A DNA stretch of 64,000 nt from positions 25,232,930-25,296,929 of the forward strand of contig CM072148.1 in NCBI GenBank assembly GCA_036850595.1, given 5' to 3'. The number at the start of each line of letters is the position of its first letter. Position 1 is the stretch's first letter. The position numbers were made by a program, and so were the translations under genes. The notes under the pieces were generated by a model, which saw only the letters and a list, made by a program, of their open reading frames with translations, was not told the origin of the DNA and made no database searches. This DNA is from Rhyacichthys aspro (lineage: Eukaryota; Chordata; Actinopteri; Gobiiformes; Rhyacichthyidae). Positions 1-11,096 of the stretch are shown here, in pieces.

Positions 1-834
1 GCAAAAGCACATGCCTCTACACTTCAGAAGTATGGTGCGATGGGCCCTGATCACCAAACGTCTACCCCCAGTAATTGGCACAGGGGATAGTAAAAAATGA
101 CCAACAGCCAATTAGGTCTCCTGCAATAATAAAGTAATTTAATTCTAATACAGATGGTATACATTGGAAGGCTTACAACATTTTCAGAAACAATGACATT
201 AAAATGATCACAAAATCTTGATGCAATTGAGTTATTAATTAAAGGACAGTCCATTTCTTCACACTGAGTAGTGAGAATGCCTCAGTGCAATGGAACAGAG
301 TAATGAGGGGCAATGTGGGGCAAAGGCAAGCGTCCATTTAGTCATCCAAGGAAGGGTAAGCCAGTGTTCTTTGTGAAACGGGGACAAGGATCCAGGGGCA
401 CTGGCAGGGGCAAAAAGTCAATGTGGAAAAACGTTTGCAGTGGACAAGTATTCCATAGGGCTCCAAAGGTCATAGGTGCACACCCATGCCTTAACCTCAT
501 TGTAACATAGGATTATTATGCCCGATACGACGAGTTCCCTAACTGATCTTCAAGTAATACATTTTGTCCAGGCTCCTCAGGTGAAACATCTTCTTCAAAG
601 CTCAACATTAATTGTTAAAATAAGTTGAAATTTATTTTTACACACTTTTTTAAACCTTAGCTCTTGCAGACATTACTAAGTAACAAATAGTCCACCAGTA
701 ATACATTTCACAATGTACACAGTTGGTTACCAAACATACATTTCCAAACCTCACACTTTCAGTGAACATATGCTGATTACATTTCATTGCCTTCTGATTA
801 GGACTAAAAATATAAGCATTTTTCTCTTTTTTCA
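1..834 (-). mobile_element. ERV-A 3' LTR (partial, cut by window edge)
   Basis: This is the start-side part (TG end at 834 on the minus strand) of a long retroviral LTR. The same sequence recurs at 57426-58350 and, for its other half, at 42745-43487. It lies directly downstream, on the minus strand, of a retroviral env reading frame, and it is preceded on that strand by a short purine run (GAAGGAAAGA, 835-844) that fits a polypurine tract. The other end lies left of the window. Boundaries are inferred from the comparison of copies and the TG/CA ends. Confidence 0.7.
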
Positions 835-995
835 TCTTTCCTTCAAAAGAAAAGGGCTTTTTTATTTATGGATTGAAAGATTGATTCATTGATTCATTTC
901 TGTAAAATAGTAAAATAAAGATATATAAAATACCAAAACTATACTAAGACCTTTTGTACAGAGCCCTTTTTTCATTGATTCAACCTTTTGTTGTT

Positions 996-1180
996 TTATT
1001 CTGATGGCCCAATAGCAACAGGTGGCCTCCAATGAGACCTGGAAACAGTACAGACCATCTCACCATCTTCAGGATTACGCACTATTAACTTAGGAGTTTT
1101 TAAAGCCATAGCTGTTGTCTTTTTAAGGAACATTTTAATTGTTGCTATGATACAAGATCCCAAAATAACAATAAGTAAAG
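996..1180 (-). pseudogene. ERV-A env, C-terminal membrane anchor and tail
   Basis: Minus-strand frame encoding a strongly hydrophobic segment (about 20 residues, rich in V, L and I) followed by a basic stretch and a short cytoplasmic tail ending at a stop at 996. Together with 9741-10621 it is the end of a gamma-type retroviral envelope gene. The gypsy element inserted inside the membrane anchor, and the reading frame on each side agrees once the insert and one target duplication are discounted. The first residues of the open frame to the right of 1180 come from gypsy LTR sequence and are not part of env. Confidence 0.75.
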
Positions 1181-1184
1181 CTAC
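1181..1184. repeat. Target site duplication CTAC (left)
   Basis: CTAC directly precedes the TGTAAC start of the gypsy 5' LTR and is repeated at 9737-9740 directly after the GTTACA end of the 3' LTR. Four-base duplications are within the usual range for Ty3/gypsy integration. Confidence 0.85.
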
Positions 1185-2396
1185 TGTAACCCATGTAAAA
1201 AACAGGATTACCAGCGTTTTATCGCGTAAAGCTATTCTTTCCAATGGTCATTGAATGCACCACCACTCTCCTAGTCCCCTTGAACGTATCTTGTGCTCTG
1301 GCGGCCTGCTCATGAACGAGAGAAGGTAATGAGACACAGGGAGCAAGATACGTAAGCTACATCGTGAGTCAAATTAATCAGAAAACTTGTTAAAAAAACT
1401 ACTTTTAACAAATTCTAATGTAAATTAATAATTTTTAGAGCCTTTAGAGTGTTTTGCACCCAGCCAATCGAGTGGAGTGTGTGTTTTCTTTGAAACTCCG
1501 GTGAGTTCGAAAAAGAATATAAGCTAGCAGGAAACGCATTGCCACCTGTAGCGTATTGTGTTGACAAGACCAGTCGGAGTAGTGACAGTACTAGAAATGT
1601 AGAATCATATTTCATTCCAAATTGGTTTTGTTTGAATGTTATTTTAATGTATGATTTATTTGGTGCAATATAAGCATATTGTAATTTCGTTTTAAGTTAA
1701 TTAAGCATTTAGTAATTCCATTTATGGGTAAATTCATAACTAAGTACTAGTTAAAAAATAATTAAAGTAATAATATGCATTGATTTCATAAGCCTTAAAA
1801 AGAGATAGATGGATAATTCAGCTTTATGTAATGGTGTAAAGCAGTTTACTTTAAATTCATTGAAGAAAAACAATGTTAAAACAACAGTGTGATGGATTGT
1901 GAATGTTACATGAGATCTCATTTTGTTTAGAAACCACTGTTTAGAGTTATTTTATTCATTGTTCTGTACTGTATGTGCAGACTGGTTTTAGTGGTACCGG
2001 ATCTTGTTTCTTCAAATATTGATGGCGAGCCAAACCATTGAGAACTTGATGAACCCTGAAGCAGAGTGGCCAGCTGCTTGGGTTTTGGAGCTGATCTACA
2101 GACCAACCACCAAAGGATCCCAGATAAGGAACCCTTGATTCACTAAATCCTGCACGGATAGCGTAATCGACAAGAGTCTTTTCAACACACAAGTCCTAGA
2201 CACCAAGAGGGCAAAGAGACTTTTCCAATTTCTTGTTTATTTTATTTTATTTCTTTTAAAGGGAGCTCTACACATACATAAGTGCACTGGTATATTGTGC
2301 CTTGTGAAATTGTAATAAATCTGCCGGCTGTTCAAATTCCAAATCTTCTTCATTATTCTTACTCCTTTAGAACCTAGTTATAGCACCAGTGTTACA
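1185..2396 (+). repeat. gypsy 5' LTR
   Basis: A 1212-bp direct repeat of 8530-9736, starting TGTAAC and ending GTTACA, a six-base inverted terminal match typical of LTRs. Relative to the 3' LTR it lacks an 8-bp piece near 2107 and carries an extra ~14 bp near 2192. The next bases (TAAAAATTGGCGAGCCAGCC) are where a primer binding site would be; I could not assign a tRNA. Short open frames inside the LTR are not considered genes. Confidence 0.93.
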
Positions 2397-2512
2397 TAAA
2401 AATTGGCGAGCCAGCCAGGAGGGGTTTTGGCAACCTTTTGACTCTAAATTAATCATTGGTATACAGTTTGGCAGTTTTATGACAATTGTGCACAATCCTT
2501 TCCAAAGGAAGT

Positions 2513-3921
2513 ATGGATGTCATTGAAAGTGAGAGTATCAAAGTACCAAACTCTGTAATAATCAGTGGGTTATCAGGTACAGAGATTGATGATGAAGTTA
2601 TCAAGTTTTTGCAACACTATGGTTCTATTTCGCGAACAGTAAAAGTTAGTAGTTCAGACCCTGACTTTAAAAACACAGCCATAGTTGAGTTTGAGTATGG
2701 CACAGCTATTGAGGTAATTCAGGATGAACTTCCATGCCAAAAACGTACATCTGACCCAAATGTTACCTATCACATCAAACTCTTATCACCACTTTACAGT
2801 GCTAAGCTAAGTGGCAGTCTTACCCAGTCCTATCTGTCGGATTTAAAGGGTATTGCCAAATTAAGTGGGGTAGACTATGCAAAAATGTTACTCATTGAGC
2901 TTAACAAAATCCAGACTACTACGGAAAGCAGCGATACAGGCCCCTCAGGGGAGGCCGTTTATGTAGATGAGACCACACCCTTGATGTCTAATCCCGCTAT
3001 AGCCAACCTGATTGGTGAAGCCCGCTCATCTATCTCCAATTCAGACATTCCCAGTTTTTCTACTACCAGTAGACCACCCCCCACGTTGACCCCTGAGCAC
3101 TTGAGCACACCCGAAGTCCAGAGGGTGATTGTGGAGCATATTGTCAAAAACACTGACATAGGCCAAACCATTCCAACCTCCTCCAAGTTCAGGCCCTTTT
3201 CTGGGAAAACTCCATGCCCTAACATGGAGGTGGATTATGATACTTGGCGTAGCCACGTGGATTTTTATCTTGCTGACTTCTCAGTTCCTGAAAAACAAGT
3301 AGTACGGAAAATTATTGAGAGCCTTTTGCCACCCGCAGCCAGTATTGTCAAACACTTGGGCCCCATGTCCAGCCCAAAGGACTTTTTGAGCTTGCTTGCT
3401 TGCCTGAACTGCTATTGTTATTACGAACAGAAGAGGATAAACAAGCAGCTAAGTCAACTCGCATGAAGCAGCATTTGGGACTCTCAAAATTAAAGGTGCA
3501 GTCCAATCCATTAAATGTTTATCCTGACACTGAATTTGAAGCTGCAGCTGCTGACAATTCAGCTCAAACATCCACAAAGAAGCTTCAAAACCAAATTGCA
3601 CAACTACAAGAACAGTTAACGTCCCTGAAAGCAACAATGGAAAAATCGGTAGCAAAGAAACCCCAGTCAAAGCCCCCTAAAGCTGTGAAGAAACAACAGT
3701 CAAAAGACACCCCAAAACAGAATTCCCAGGCAAAAGGTGAAAGTTTTGGCAAAGGTAACAAAAAGCCTCGCCCGTGGTATTGTTTTAACTGTGGCGAGGA
3801 CAGCCATATAGCCCCCTCATGCGACAATGAACCCAATCCTAAAGCGGTTGAAGTTAAGCGCCAAGAGCTTAAAGTGAAACAAAAAGCTTGGGAAGACCAA
3901 TCTAATCTCAATTTAAACTAA
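2513..3921 (+). pseudogene. gypsy gag, PNMA-like capsid plus zinc knuckle (frame-disrupted)
   Basis: The first frame (2513-3466) starts at MDVIESESIK. It has an N-terminal region (residues ~10-110) with the hydrophobic pattern of the small RNA-binding-like fold of PNMA-type proteins, then at 3187-3390 a capsid-like stretch (FRPFSGKTPCPN... DTWRSHVDFYL) resembling the paraneoplastic Ma antigen/Ty3 Gag family. At about 3400 the frame switches to 3400-3921, which continues with LPELLLLLRTEEDKQAA, a coiled-coil-like region, a K/Q-rich linker and the zinc knuckle CFNCGEDSHIAPSC (CX2CX4HX4C). The join lacks part of the capsid C-domain expected between the two halves, so I infer an internal deletion with frameshift. 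Product: virus-like particle structural protein, inactive here. Confidence 0.82.
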
Positions 3922-4034
3922 CCTCTGTTCCAGTTGAGGGACAAACTGGAACTAACAGTGAAACAAGTCCCACGCTGAGACCCCAAATAAGATAGTCCTC
4001 ACATACACTAACCAGCAAGTGTCATTATGGTTTT

Positions 4035-4148
4035 CCAAAGGGCTTAATTGGTAGGAAATGCACTGCTAATGTAAGTGTAGCTGGCGTGAGTTGCAATTCC
4101 TTGTTAGACTCAGGGTCACAAGTAACAACTATCTCACATTAATTTTAC
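4035..4148 (+). pseudogene. gypsy aspartic protease remnant
   Basis: The frame reads ...SVAGVSCNSLLDSGSQVTTIS before a TAA near 4140. LLDSGS is a retropepsin-type active site (D-S-G). The downstream half of the protease, with hydrophobic segments and the LIGTNALDVL region, lies in the following pol frame from 4158. The short interval with a stop between gag and pol therefore represents a broken protease rather than non-coding DNA. Confidence 0.6.
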
Positions 4149-4157
4149 CAAAGGCAT

Positions 4158-5714
4158 TTGTCTGATGTTCCTATTCAGCCCATTAGTGATTTAGATGTTG
4201 AAGGTGCGAATGGGCAAGCAGTGCCTTATGTGGGTTATGTAGAAATTCCTATTGGGTTCCCTAAAGAGTTTATTGAGTCTGAGCCTCAGATTTCTACATT
4301 AGCCCTGATGGTACCTGATTTACGTTCTAGCACAGACCTGCCCGTTTTAATTGGTACAAATGCACTTGATGTTTTATATGAAGAACACTGTTGTGACAAT
4401 CCCACTTTATCATCTGTCTATGGCTATAGCCAGATTTTGAAAATTCTCCATCACAGATATGAAACAAAAAGTACAGGGAAGCTTGGGCTTATGACACTGA
4501 GAGGCAACTCACCTTATGTTATTCCAGCTCATGAGAAAGTCTGTCTTGAGAGCTATGCCCATATAAGTTCCTCTGTCACAGACAAATGGGCAATAGTAGA
4601 GCAGCCTACATCCTCAGCCCTTCCAGGAGGGATCTTTGTTGACTGCTGCCTTATTACATTGCCACGTCACAGTCCCTATAAGCACCCTGTTTGGATCAGA
4701 AACGAAACAGATCATGACATTACACTGCACGGCAACTGTGTCCTAGCTGAGCTACACATAGCAGAGCAAGTGTTTGATACTCAAAGCCTGTCCAACGCCA
4801 ATACAGCAGGTTGTTGTAGCCTATCTGCAAACACCCCAGACTCGCCTTCTAAGGACCAGTTAGCATTTGATTTTGGCGACTCTCCTCTGTCTGAGGAATG
4901 GAAAAGTAAGATCACGGAGAGTTTAAGCACCTACAAAGATGTCTTTGCATGTCACGACCTAGACTTTGGTCACGCGACAAGAGTCAAGCATAAAATAAAG
5001 CTTAAGGATGAGACACCAATAAAACAAAGGTCAACCCCTATTCATCCAAATGACTACGAGGCAGTCAGGAAACATCTTAAAATGCTTCTAGATGCAGGGG
5101 TCATAAGGGAATCAGAATCCCCTTACTCCTCCCCTATCGTTGTAGTCAAGAAAAGGACAGGCGAAGTCCGCCTTTGCGTGGACTATCGGAAGCTTAATGT
5201 CCTAACAATCAAAGATGCTTATGCGCTGCCAAATCTGGAGGAGACCTTCTCTGCTCTGTCTGGTTCTAAGTGGTTTTCTGTCATGGACTTAAAGTCAGGC
5301 TACTACCAGATAGAGATGGAGGAGGAAGACAAGCCTAAAACAGCGTTTGTATGCCCCCTAGGGTTTTATGAGTGTAATCGGATGCCACAGGGCATTACTA
5401 ATGCTCCCAGCACCTTTCAAAGGTTAATGGAGAGGTGTATGGGAGACATTAATCTCAAAGAGGTGCTCGTCTTTCTAGACGACTTGATTGTATTCTCAGA
5501 CACCCTAGAGCAACATCAACAGAGGCTAATGCATGTTTTACAGCATCTTCGTGAGTATGGGTTGAAGTTGTCCCCCCCAAAATGTCGTTTTTTCCAGACA
5601 TCAGTTAAATATCTGGGCCATATCGTGTCGAGAAATGGGGTAGAGACCGACCCAGAAAAAATAGCGGCCATTAAGACCTGGCCAGTGCCAGAGAACTTGA
5701 AGCAGCTCAAGTAA
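4158..5714 (+). pseudogene. gypsy pol part 1: protease end and reverse transcriptase
   Basis: A 518-codon open frame. Its first ~240 residues are the end of the protease and a linker. The RT then follows: the thumb-proximal motif YSSPIVVVKKRTGEVRLCVDYR, FSVMDLKSGYYQIEM with the first catalytic Asp, RMPQGITNAPSTFQRLM, then VFLDDLIVFSDT holding the catalytic DD pair, and KYLGHIVSRNGVETDP. All are canonical for Ty3/gypsy RT. The frame ends at a TAA right after ENLKQLK; beyond it the same frame carries on as FLGFTGYYRRFIKDYS, the expected continuation. The stop is most simply a CAA-to-TAA change. Confidence 0.93.
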
Positions 5715-7082
5715 TTTTTAGGGTTCACCGGCTATTATCGTAGATTCATTAAGGATTATTCCAAGATAGTCCGACCTTTAAATGACCTTACCTGCGGCTA
5801 CCCACCTCTCAAAAAAGGCCAGAGGAAAGCTAAGTCATCCAAGTATTTCAACCCACAGGAACCTTTTGCCAGCAGATGGGTACCAGCTTGTCAGTTAGCT
5901 TTTGAATGCATTAAGGAGAAACTAACTTCATCTCCAGTGTTAGCGTTCGCAAATCCCAAGCTCCAATATGTCCTGCATACTGACGCTAGCACTACAGGCT
6001 TGGGTGCTGCTCTCTATCAGGAGCAAGATGGTATAATGCGCGCCATTGCCTATGCTAGTAGAGGGCTGACTCCAAGCGAGACCAGATATCCAGCTCATAA
6101 GCTAGAATTTCTAGCTCTAAAATGGTCTGTTGTCGAAAAGTTTCATGACTACCTGTATGGTAATGAGTTCACAGTTATAACGGATAATAATCCGCTCACC
6201 TATATTCTCACTACAGCAAAGCTTGACGCAGCGAGCTATCGCTGGTTAGCGGCACTGTCCACCTTCAATTTCCAGATAAAGTACAGAGCTGGAAAAGCTA
6301 ACCAGGATGCCGATGGCTTATCAAGGAGGCCCCACCAAGCCCTTGCTGCAGATAGTATAACAGTAGAGGAGGAAAACCGGATAAATCAACTTGCATCATG
6401 TTTCCTCGGATCCCCTCAACTCTGTAATGACTTGTGTTCCGACACTGTAGCAGCTGTATGTGATAAGCATCTTCTCAATGAGAAAAGTGAAAACTCACCG
6501 CATGTTATTCTGGTTGAGTCCTTAGCCATGAATGCAGAGGCCATTCCCGATGCATATAGTGATGCAGAGACAACTGGCCAAGTAGCGGTTCAAATGTTTA
6601 CTGAGCATGAGTTAAAAGACCACCAAAGATCAGATCCAAACGTCAATTATGTCATTCAGTTACTCGAAACTGGTGCCAATGTCCCACATAACACCGAAGC
6701 TCAACCCCTGGAAATTAAGCGGATGTTAAGAGAGTGGAAACGCTTTGAAATGAGAAATGATCTTCTGTTCAGGAAACGGCAGAGCGATTCCAGAACAATT
6801 TACCAACTGGTAGTACCTGTTTCCTTGAGACCCACCATTCTAAAGCTGCTCCAAGATGATATGGGTCATATGGGGTGGGAGAGGACTCATGAACTAGTGC
6901 GATCAAGGTTTTATTGGCCTAAGATGGGGTTTGACGTTGAGGAAAAGATAAAGAACTGTGGGCGTTGTGTAAGAAGGAAGTCCCTACCTGAAAAGGCAGC
7001 ATCCTTGGTTAATATCAAAACCACACGACCGATGGAGTTTGTATGGACTTTCTTTCCATCGAGCCTGATAGTAAAAGCATAA
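5715..7082 (+). pseudogene. gypsy pol part 2: RNase H and integrase N-terminus
   Basis: In the same frame as the RT and separated from it only by the single TAA. It has the connection region (FLGFTGYYRRF), RNase H with LHTDASTTGLGAALYQ and TDNNPLTYIL, YRAGKANQDADGLSRRP at the end of RNase H, then an integrase zinc-binding region with the spacing HMGWERTHELVRSRFYWP...CGRCVRRK. The frame drifts out at about 7030-7045, where the integrase core continues in another frame. Confidence 0.9.
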
Positions 7083-8479
7083 AAGATGTGTTAGTCATAA
7101 CGGATCATTTCACAAAATACGCAGTTTCCCTGCCTACTAGAGATCAAAAGGCAACCACAGTGGCTAAAAATCTGTGGGAAAACTTCTTGGTCCACTATGG
7201 GTTTCCTGAACGCCTCCATAGTGACCAAGGGAGGGATTTTAAGTCGCATGTGATAAAGGAACTGTGTGCTATGACAGGCATCAAGAAAGTTAGGACCAGC
7301 CCATATCATCCAAGGGGTAACCCGGTTGAGCGATTTAATCGCACCCTCCTTAGCATGCTGGGTACTCTGAAAGACGAGCAAAAGGTCCATTGGCGTGATT
7401 TTGTAAAACCTCTCACACATGCCTATAACTGTTCAAAAAATGAGGTCACTGGGTTTAGCCCTTATGAGTTAATGTTTGGCCGTAGTCCTAAGCTGCCAGT
7501 TGATCTTGCTTTTGGGTTGCCAGTTACAGAGGAAACACCAACATCCCACTCCCAATATGTGCGAAATCTAAAAGCTAAGTTGGAGGAAAGCTACCAAATT
7601 GCTCTTGAAAACTCCAGGAAAGTGGCTGAGAGAAACAAACAGCGATTTGACAAGCAAGTCCGAGAGTCCGTTCTTCTAGTTGGAGACAGGGTTTTAGTCA
7701 AAAATGTCAATTTGCGCCATAAACATAAACTTGCAGACAAATGGGGACCCATCATTTATCGTGTTGTTAAGAAAATGACTAATGTCCCTGTATATGTGGT
7801 TCAACCAGAGAAAGGCGATGGTCCCACCAGAACTCTCCATCGCGACCTTTTACTTGCGTGTGGGAACCTCTCAGACGCTGAGGATGAAGATGAGACCAAA
7901 TCAAAACCTCCAAGACGCCCTAAAACTCGACAAAGCCCCCTTGAACCAGAGGAAATGGAAGTTTCTGAGTCAGAGGAGGAATTTGAATATATTCCAGGAC
8001 ATCCCTCAATTCATACAGAAACATTCATTAACGTTTATGACAAGAAACATGACACTCCAAATGAGCAAAATGAGCCAACAAACCCAGATATCTCAGATCT
8101 ACCATCTCCAGCCAATGGCGATAACTCTCTGCCATCTCCAGCTGAAATAGTAGAGACCAATTCTGGTGGAGATTATGATGGTCAGGAAATTCAAAGTGAA
8201 GCTGACCCACTCTGTGAGGAGCTCCATTCAAATGTAAGGGAAGGAGCACCTGAGCAATACAGAGACATGACAGACCAGCAAACTGGACAGATAACTAACA
8301 CAAGTCCGGAAACATCCTGTATAAGGAAGTCTGAAAGGTCAAGGCGAGCCCCAGGACGCTTCCATTACCCACAGCTGGGCCAGCCCCTAATATCCTTTGC
8401 ACAAAGATTTTTAGACAACTTTAACCAAGCCCTTGAGACCATTAGTACCTATGAAAATCATCAGATCCATGATGTTTAG
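7043..8479 (+). pseudogene. gypsy pol part 3: integrase core and C-terminal tail
   Basis: Begins at MDFLSIEPDSKSIKDVLVITD and holds the DDE catalytic core: first Asp in VITDHFTKYA, second in LHSDQGRDFKS, Glu in SPYHPRGNPVERFNRTL. It continues with GFSPYELMFGRSPKLPVDLAF, a C-terminal SH3-like stretch (LVGDRVLVKNVNLRHKHKLADKWGP) and a long acidic Ser/Pro/Glu-rich tail of about 190 residues. A one- or two-base loss near 7040 separates it from the preceding frame. It stops 50 bp before the 3' LTR. Confidence 0.92.
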
Positions 8480-8517
8480 AGTACACAATTAAGTACATGA
8501 GGGGACTCATGTTAATT

Positions 8518-8529
8518 ACAGGGGGAGGG
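8518..8529 (+). promoter_or_regulatory. gypsy polypurine tract
   Basis: ACAGGGGGAGGG directly abuts the TGTAAC start of the 3' LTR, the position and composition expected for the plus-strand primer of reverse transcription. Confidence 0.85.
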
Positions 8530-9736
8530 TGTAACCCATGTAAAAAACAGGATTACCAGTGTTTTATCGCGTAAAGCTATTCTTTCCAATGGTCATTGAA
8601 TGCACCACCACTCTCCTAGTCCCCTTGAACGTATCTTGTGCTCTGGCGGCCTGCTCATGAACGAGAGAAGGTAATGAGACACAGGGAGCAAGATACGCAA
8701 GCTACATCGTGGGTCAAATTAATCTGAAAACTTGTTAAAAAAAACTACTTTTAACAAATTCTAATGTAAATTAATAATTTTCAGAGCCTTAAGAGTGTTT
8801 TGCACCCAGCCAATCGAGTGGAGTGTGTGTTTTCTTTGAAACTCCGGTGAGTTCGAAAAAGAATATAAGCTAGCAGGAAACGCATTGCCACCTGTAGCGT
8901 ATTGTGTTGACAAGACCAGTCGGAGTAGTGACAGTACTAGAAATGTAGAATCATATTTCATTCCAAATTGGTTTTGTTTGAATGTTATTTTAATGTATGA
9001 TTTATTTGGTGCAATATAAGCATATTGTAATTTTGTTTTAAGTTAATTAAGCATTTAGTAATTCCATTTATGGGTAAATTCATAACTAAGTACTAGTTAA
9101 AAAATAATTAAAGTAATAATATGCATTGATTTCATAAGCCTTAAAAAGAGATAGATGGATAATTCAGCTTTATGTAATGGTGTAAAGCAGTTTACTTTAA
9201 ATTCATTGAAGAAAAACAATGTTAAAAACACCGGTGTGATGGATTGTGAATGTTACATGAGATCTCATTTTGTTTAGAAACCATTGTTTAGAGTTATTTT
9301 ATTCATTGTTCTGTGCTGTATGTGCAGACTGGTTTTAGTGGTACCGGATCTTGTTTCTTCAAATATTGATGGCGAGCCAGACCATTGAGAACTTGATGAA
9401 CCCTGAAGCAGAGTGGCCAGCTGCTTGGGTTTTGGAGCTGATCTACAGACCAACCACTTCATTCCAAAGGATCCCAGATAAGGAACCCTTGATTCACTAA
9501 ATCCTGCACGGATAGCGTAATCGACAAGAGTCTTTTCAACACACAAGAGGGCAAAGAGACTTTTCCAATTTCTTGTTTATTTTATTTTATTTCTTTTAAA
9601 GGGAGCTCTACACATACATAAGTGCACTGGTATATTGTGCCTTGTGAAATTGTAATAAATCTGCCGGCTGTTCAAATTCCAAATCTTCTTCATTATTCTT
9701 ACTCCTTTAGAACCTAGTTATAGCACCAGTGTTACA
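8530..9736 (+). repeat. gypsy 3' LTR
   Basis: A 1207-bp repeat of 1185-2396, with TGTAAC...GTTACA ends, followed by CTAC at 9737-9740. It is nearly identical to the 5' copy. Confidence 0.93.
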
Positions 9737-9740
9737 CTAC

Positions 9741-10621
9741 AGTCATGAGGAATTTCACTATACCAGCTCCCCAGACCCCAAAAGCACTTGTAAAATCTTC
9801 AAGATTGAATCCATGCGTCTCATGCAATTTCTGCAGGCCTTCTTGTGTACTATGTACCATGTCCATGACCTTGTTTGTTGCGTCAGAAACATAAGTGCAG
9901 CATTCAGTTCCAATCACTTTACATGTACTACCTTGAGCTGTGAGTAGCAGGTCCAGAGCCATCCTATTTTGCAAGACTATAGTTTTTACTTCTTGTAATT
10001 CTTTATGTTCTGCAAGAATAGCTTTAGCTGAAGCATTTAGGTGAGTTTCTAAAACTTTAGAGTAACATATATACCATACCACGGCACCAACACACTAAAT
10101 ACTTTGTCACTAGTTGTTAAAGTACGCTTATGTCTATGAAAAGGAACATGCAATGCAGCAATTTCTGATGAGTTAACTTTTCAAATCATAGGAATTAAAT
10201 AAGCCAGATAGCAAATACCGTACATGTTGTCGAAGGGGACACTGCTGTAGGCGTTACCTCCACACACCATGTAGACTCTTTCAGGGAGCGGGGTCTGCTT
10301 TACTTCTTTCTCAACACTGTGGATGCATTGGCTGTGGCCAACATCTTTTCTCTTATTAGTGCCCGCTCTCTGGGAGCAGAGAGAAACATGAGTCAATTCA
10401 TTAACTGACATCGGTGGAATATACATTGAACAATCACGCTGACCAGATATTTTACGCTGCATTGGTTTTTTACAATCCAGAATATTGATTTTTACTTCAC
10501 CCACAGATGTAGTCCCCAACCATGGCTGTATGTACACCATAGCTTCAACTAATAAAGTAGGAGTGTAAGGCTGAGGCGTACACATTTCATTCTTGATGGT
10601 GTTACTACAATTAGTTTGCAC
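9741..10621 (-). pseudogene. ERV-A env, surface C-terminus and transmembrane ectodomain
   Basis: Read on the minus strand. 10181-10621 is the end of a surface subunit with the CGGNAYSSVP...GICYL pattern seen near the end of gamma-type SU proteins. A frame change near 10180 leads to a basic cleavage motif RHKR and a hydrophobic start of the TM subunit. 9741-10082 then gives a helical region and the diagnostic LQNRMALDLLL...CKVIGTECC (CX6CC, disulfide type), followed by the start of the membrane anchor, which the gypsy element interrupts and which resumes at 1180. At least one frameshift and probably a small deletion after the fusion peptide make it non-functional. The N-terminal SU is absent: the frame ends at 10621 against another repeat. 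Confidence 0.85.
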
Positions 10622-10666
10622 TAGGGTTAGTTGTAGCCTATAAGTAAACCCCTAGTAAGTATATAA

Positions 10667-11096
10667 TTGTCCGCAGCACTCAGATTACGTATGCACAAAC
10701 TAAAGCTCCAAATGCAGCCATGCCCGTGCCTTGTAGGGCTTGGAGAGATCTACAAGAAGAGCTTTGAATCACCTCTCTAGCACCTTGAGTTTAAAAGTTA
10801 GACACAATTTACTTTTTATTGCTGCAAAGTCATTTTCAGCTCGAAAGAAGGCCACTTTTGACCTTTTCACATTATAGACATGAAACCTTGGCCAAACTGC
10901 TCAAACACAACCATATCAACTGGAGACACATGGAAATGGATTCTCAGGACTAAACAGGCCATTTTCAGGCCAAATCACACAAATACTTGGCTCTGCTCAT
11001 ACAATGCCAAAACAGACTCATATGAGGCCAGGGATGTGGATTTGCATTTACTTGAGCCATATTAGTGCCAAACACCAATCTGAGTGCTGCGGACAA
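10667..11096. mobile_element. Element or fold-back with perfect 20-bp inverted ends
   Basis: TTGTCCGCAGCACTCAGATT at 10667-10686 is exactly inverted at 11077-11096, 390 bp away. This is the structure of a MITE, but no clear target duplication flanks it and I do not recognise the family. The inside has no coding signal. Just inside the left end the minus strand gives a short retroviral-TM-like hydrophobic frame, which may be chance. Confidence 0.5.

Larger units (their letters stand above)
1185..9736 (+). mobile_element. Ty3/gypsy LTR retrotransposon, nearly complete
   Basis: An 8.55-kb element in the order LTR, gag (PNMA-like capsid and zinc knuckle), protease, RT, RNase H, integrase, LTR, flanked by CTAC. 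The Pol order with integrase after RNase H is that of Ty3/gypsy. The two LTRs differ at only scattered bases and a few short indels, so the insertion is recent. Even so it is not autonomous: gag has an internal deletion and frame change, and pol has an in-frame stop and a frameshift. It sits inside the ERV-A env gene in opposite orientation and postdates that retrovirus. Confidence 0.92.

Noticed and set aside
313..510. 65-codon plus-strand frame at the window start
   Set aside because: It lies within the ERV-A LTR, in a region that has gained and lost sequence between copies; the related LTR at 57426 does not keep the frame.
1415..1615. 66-codon minus-strand frame present in both gypsy LTRs (also 8761-8961)
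   Set aside because: It lies wholly within the LTR, is on the opposite strand to the element and has no recognised domain; its duplication reflects the LTR, not selection.
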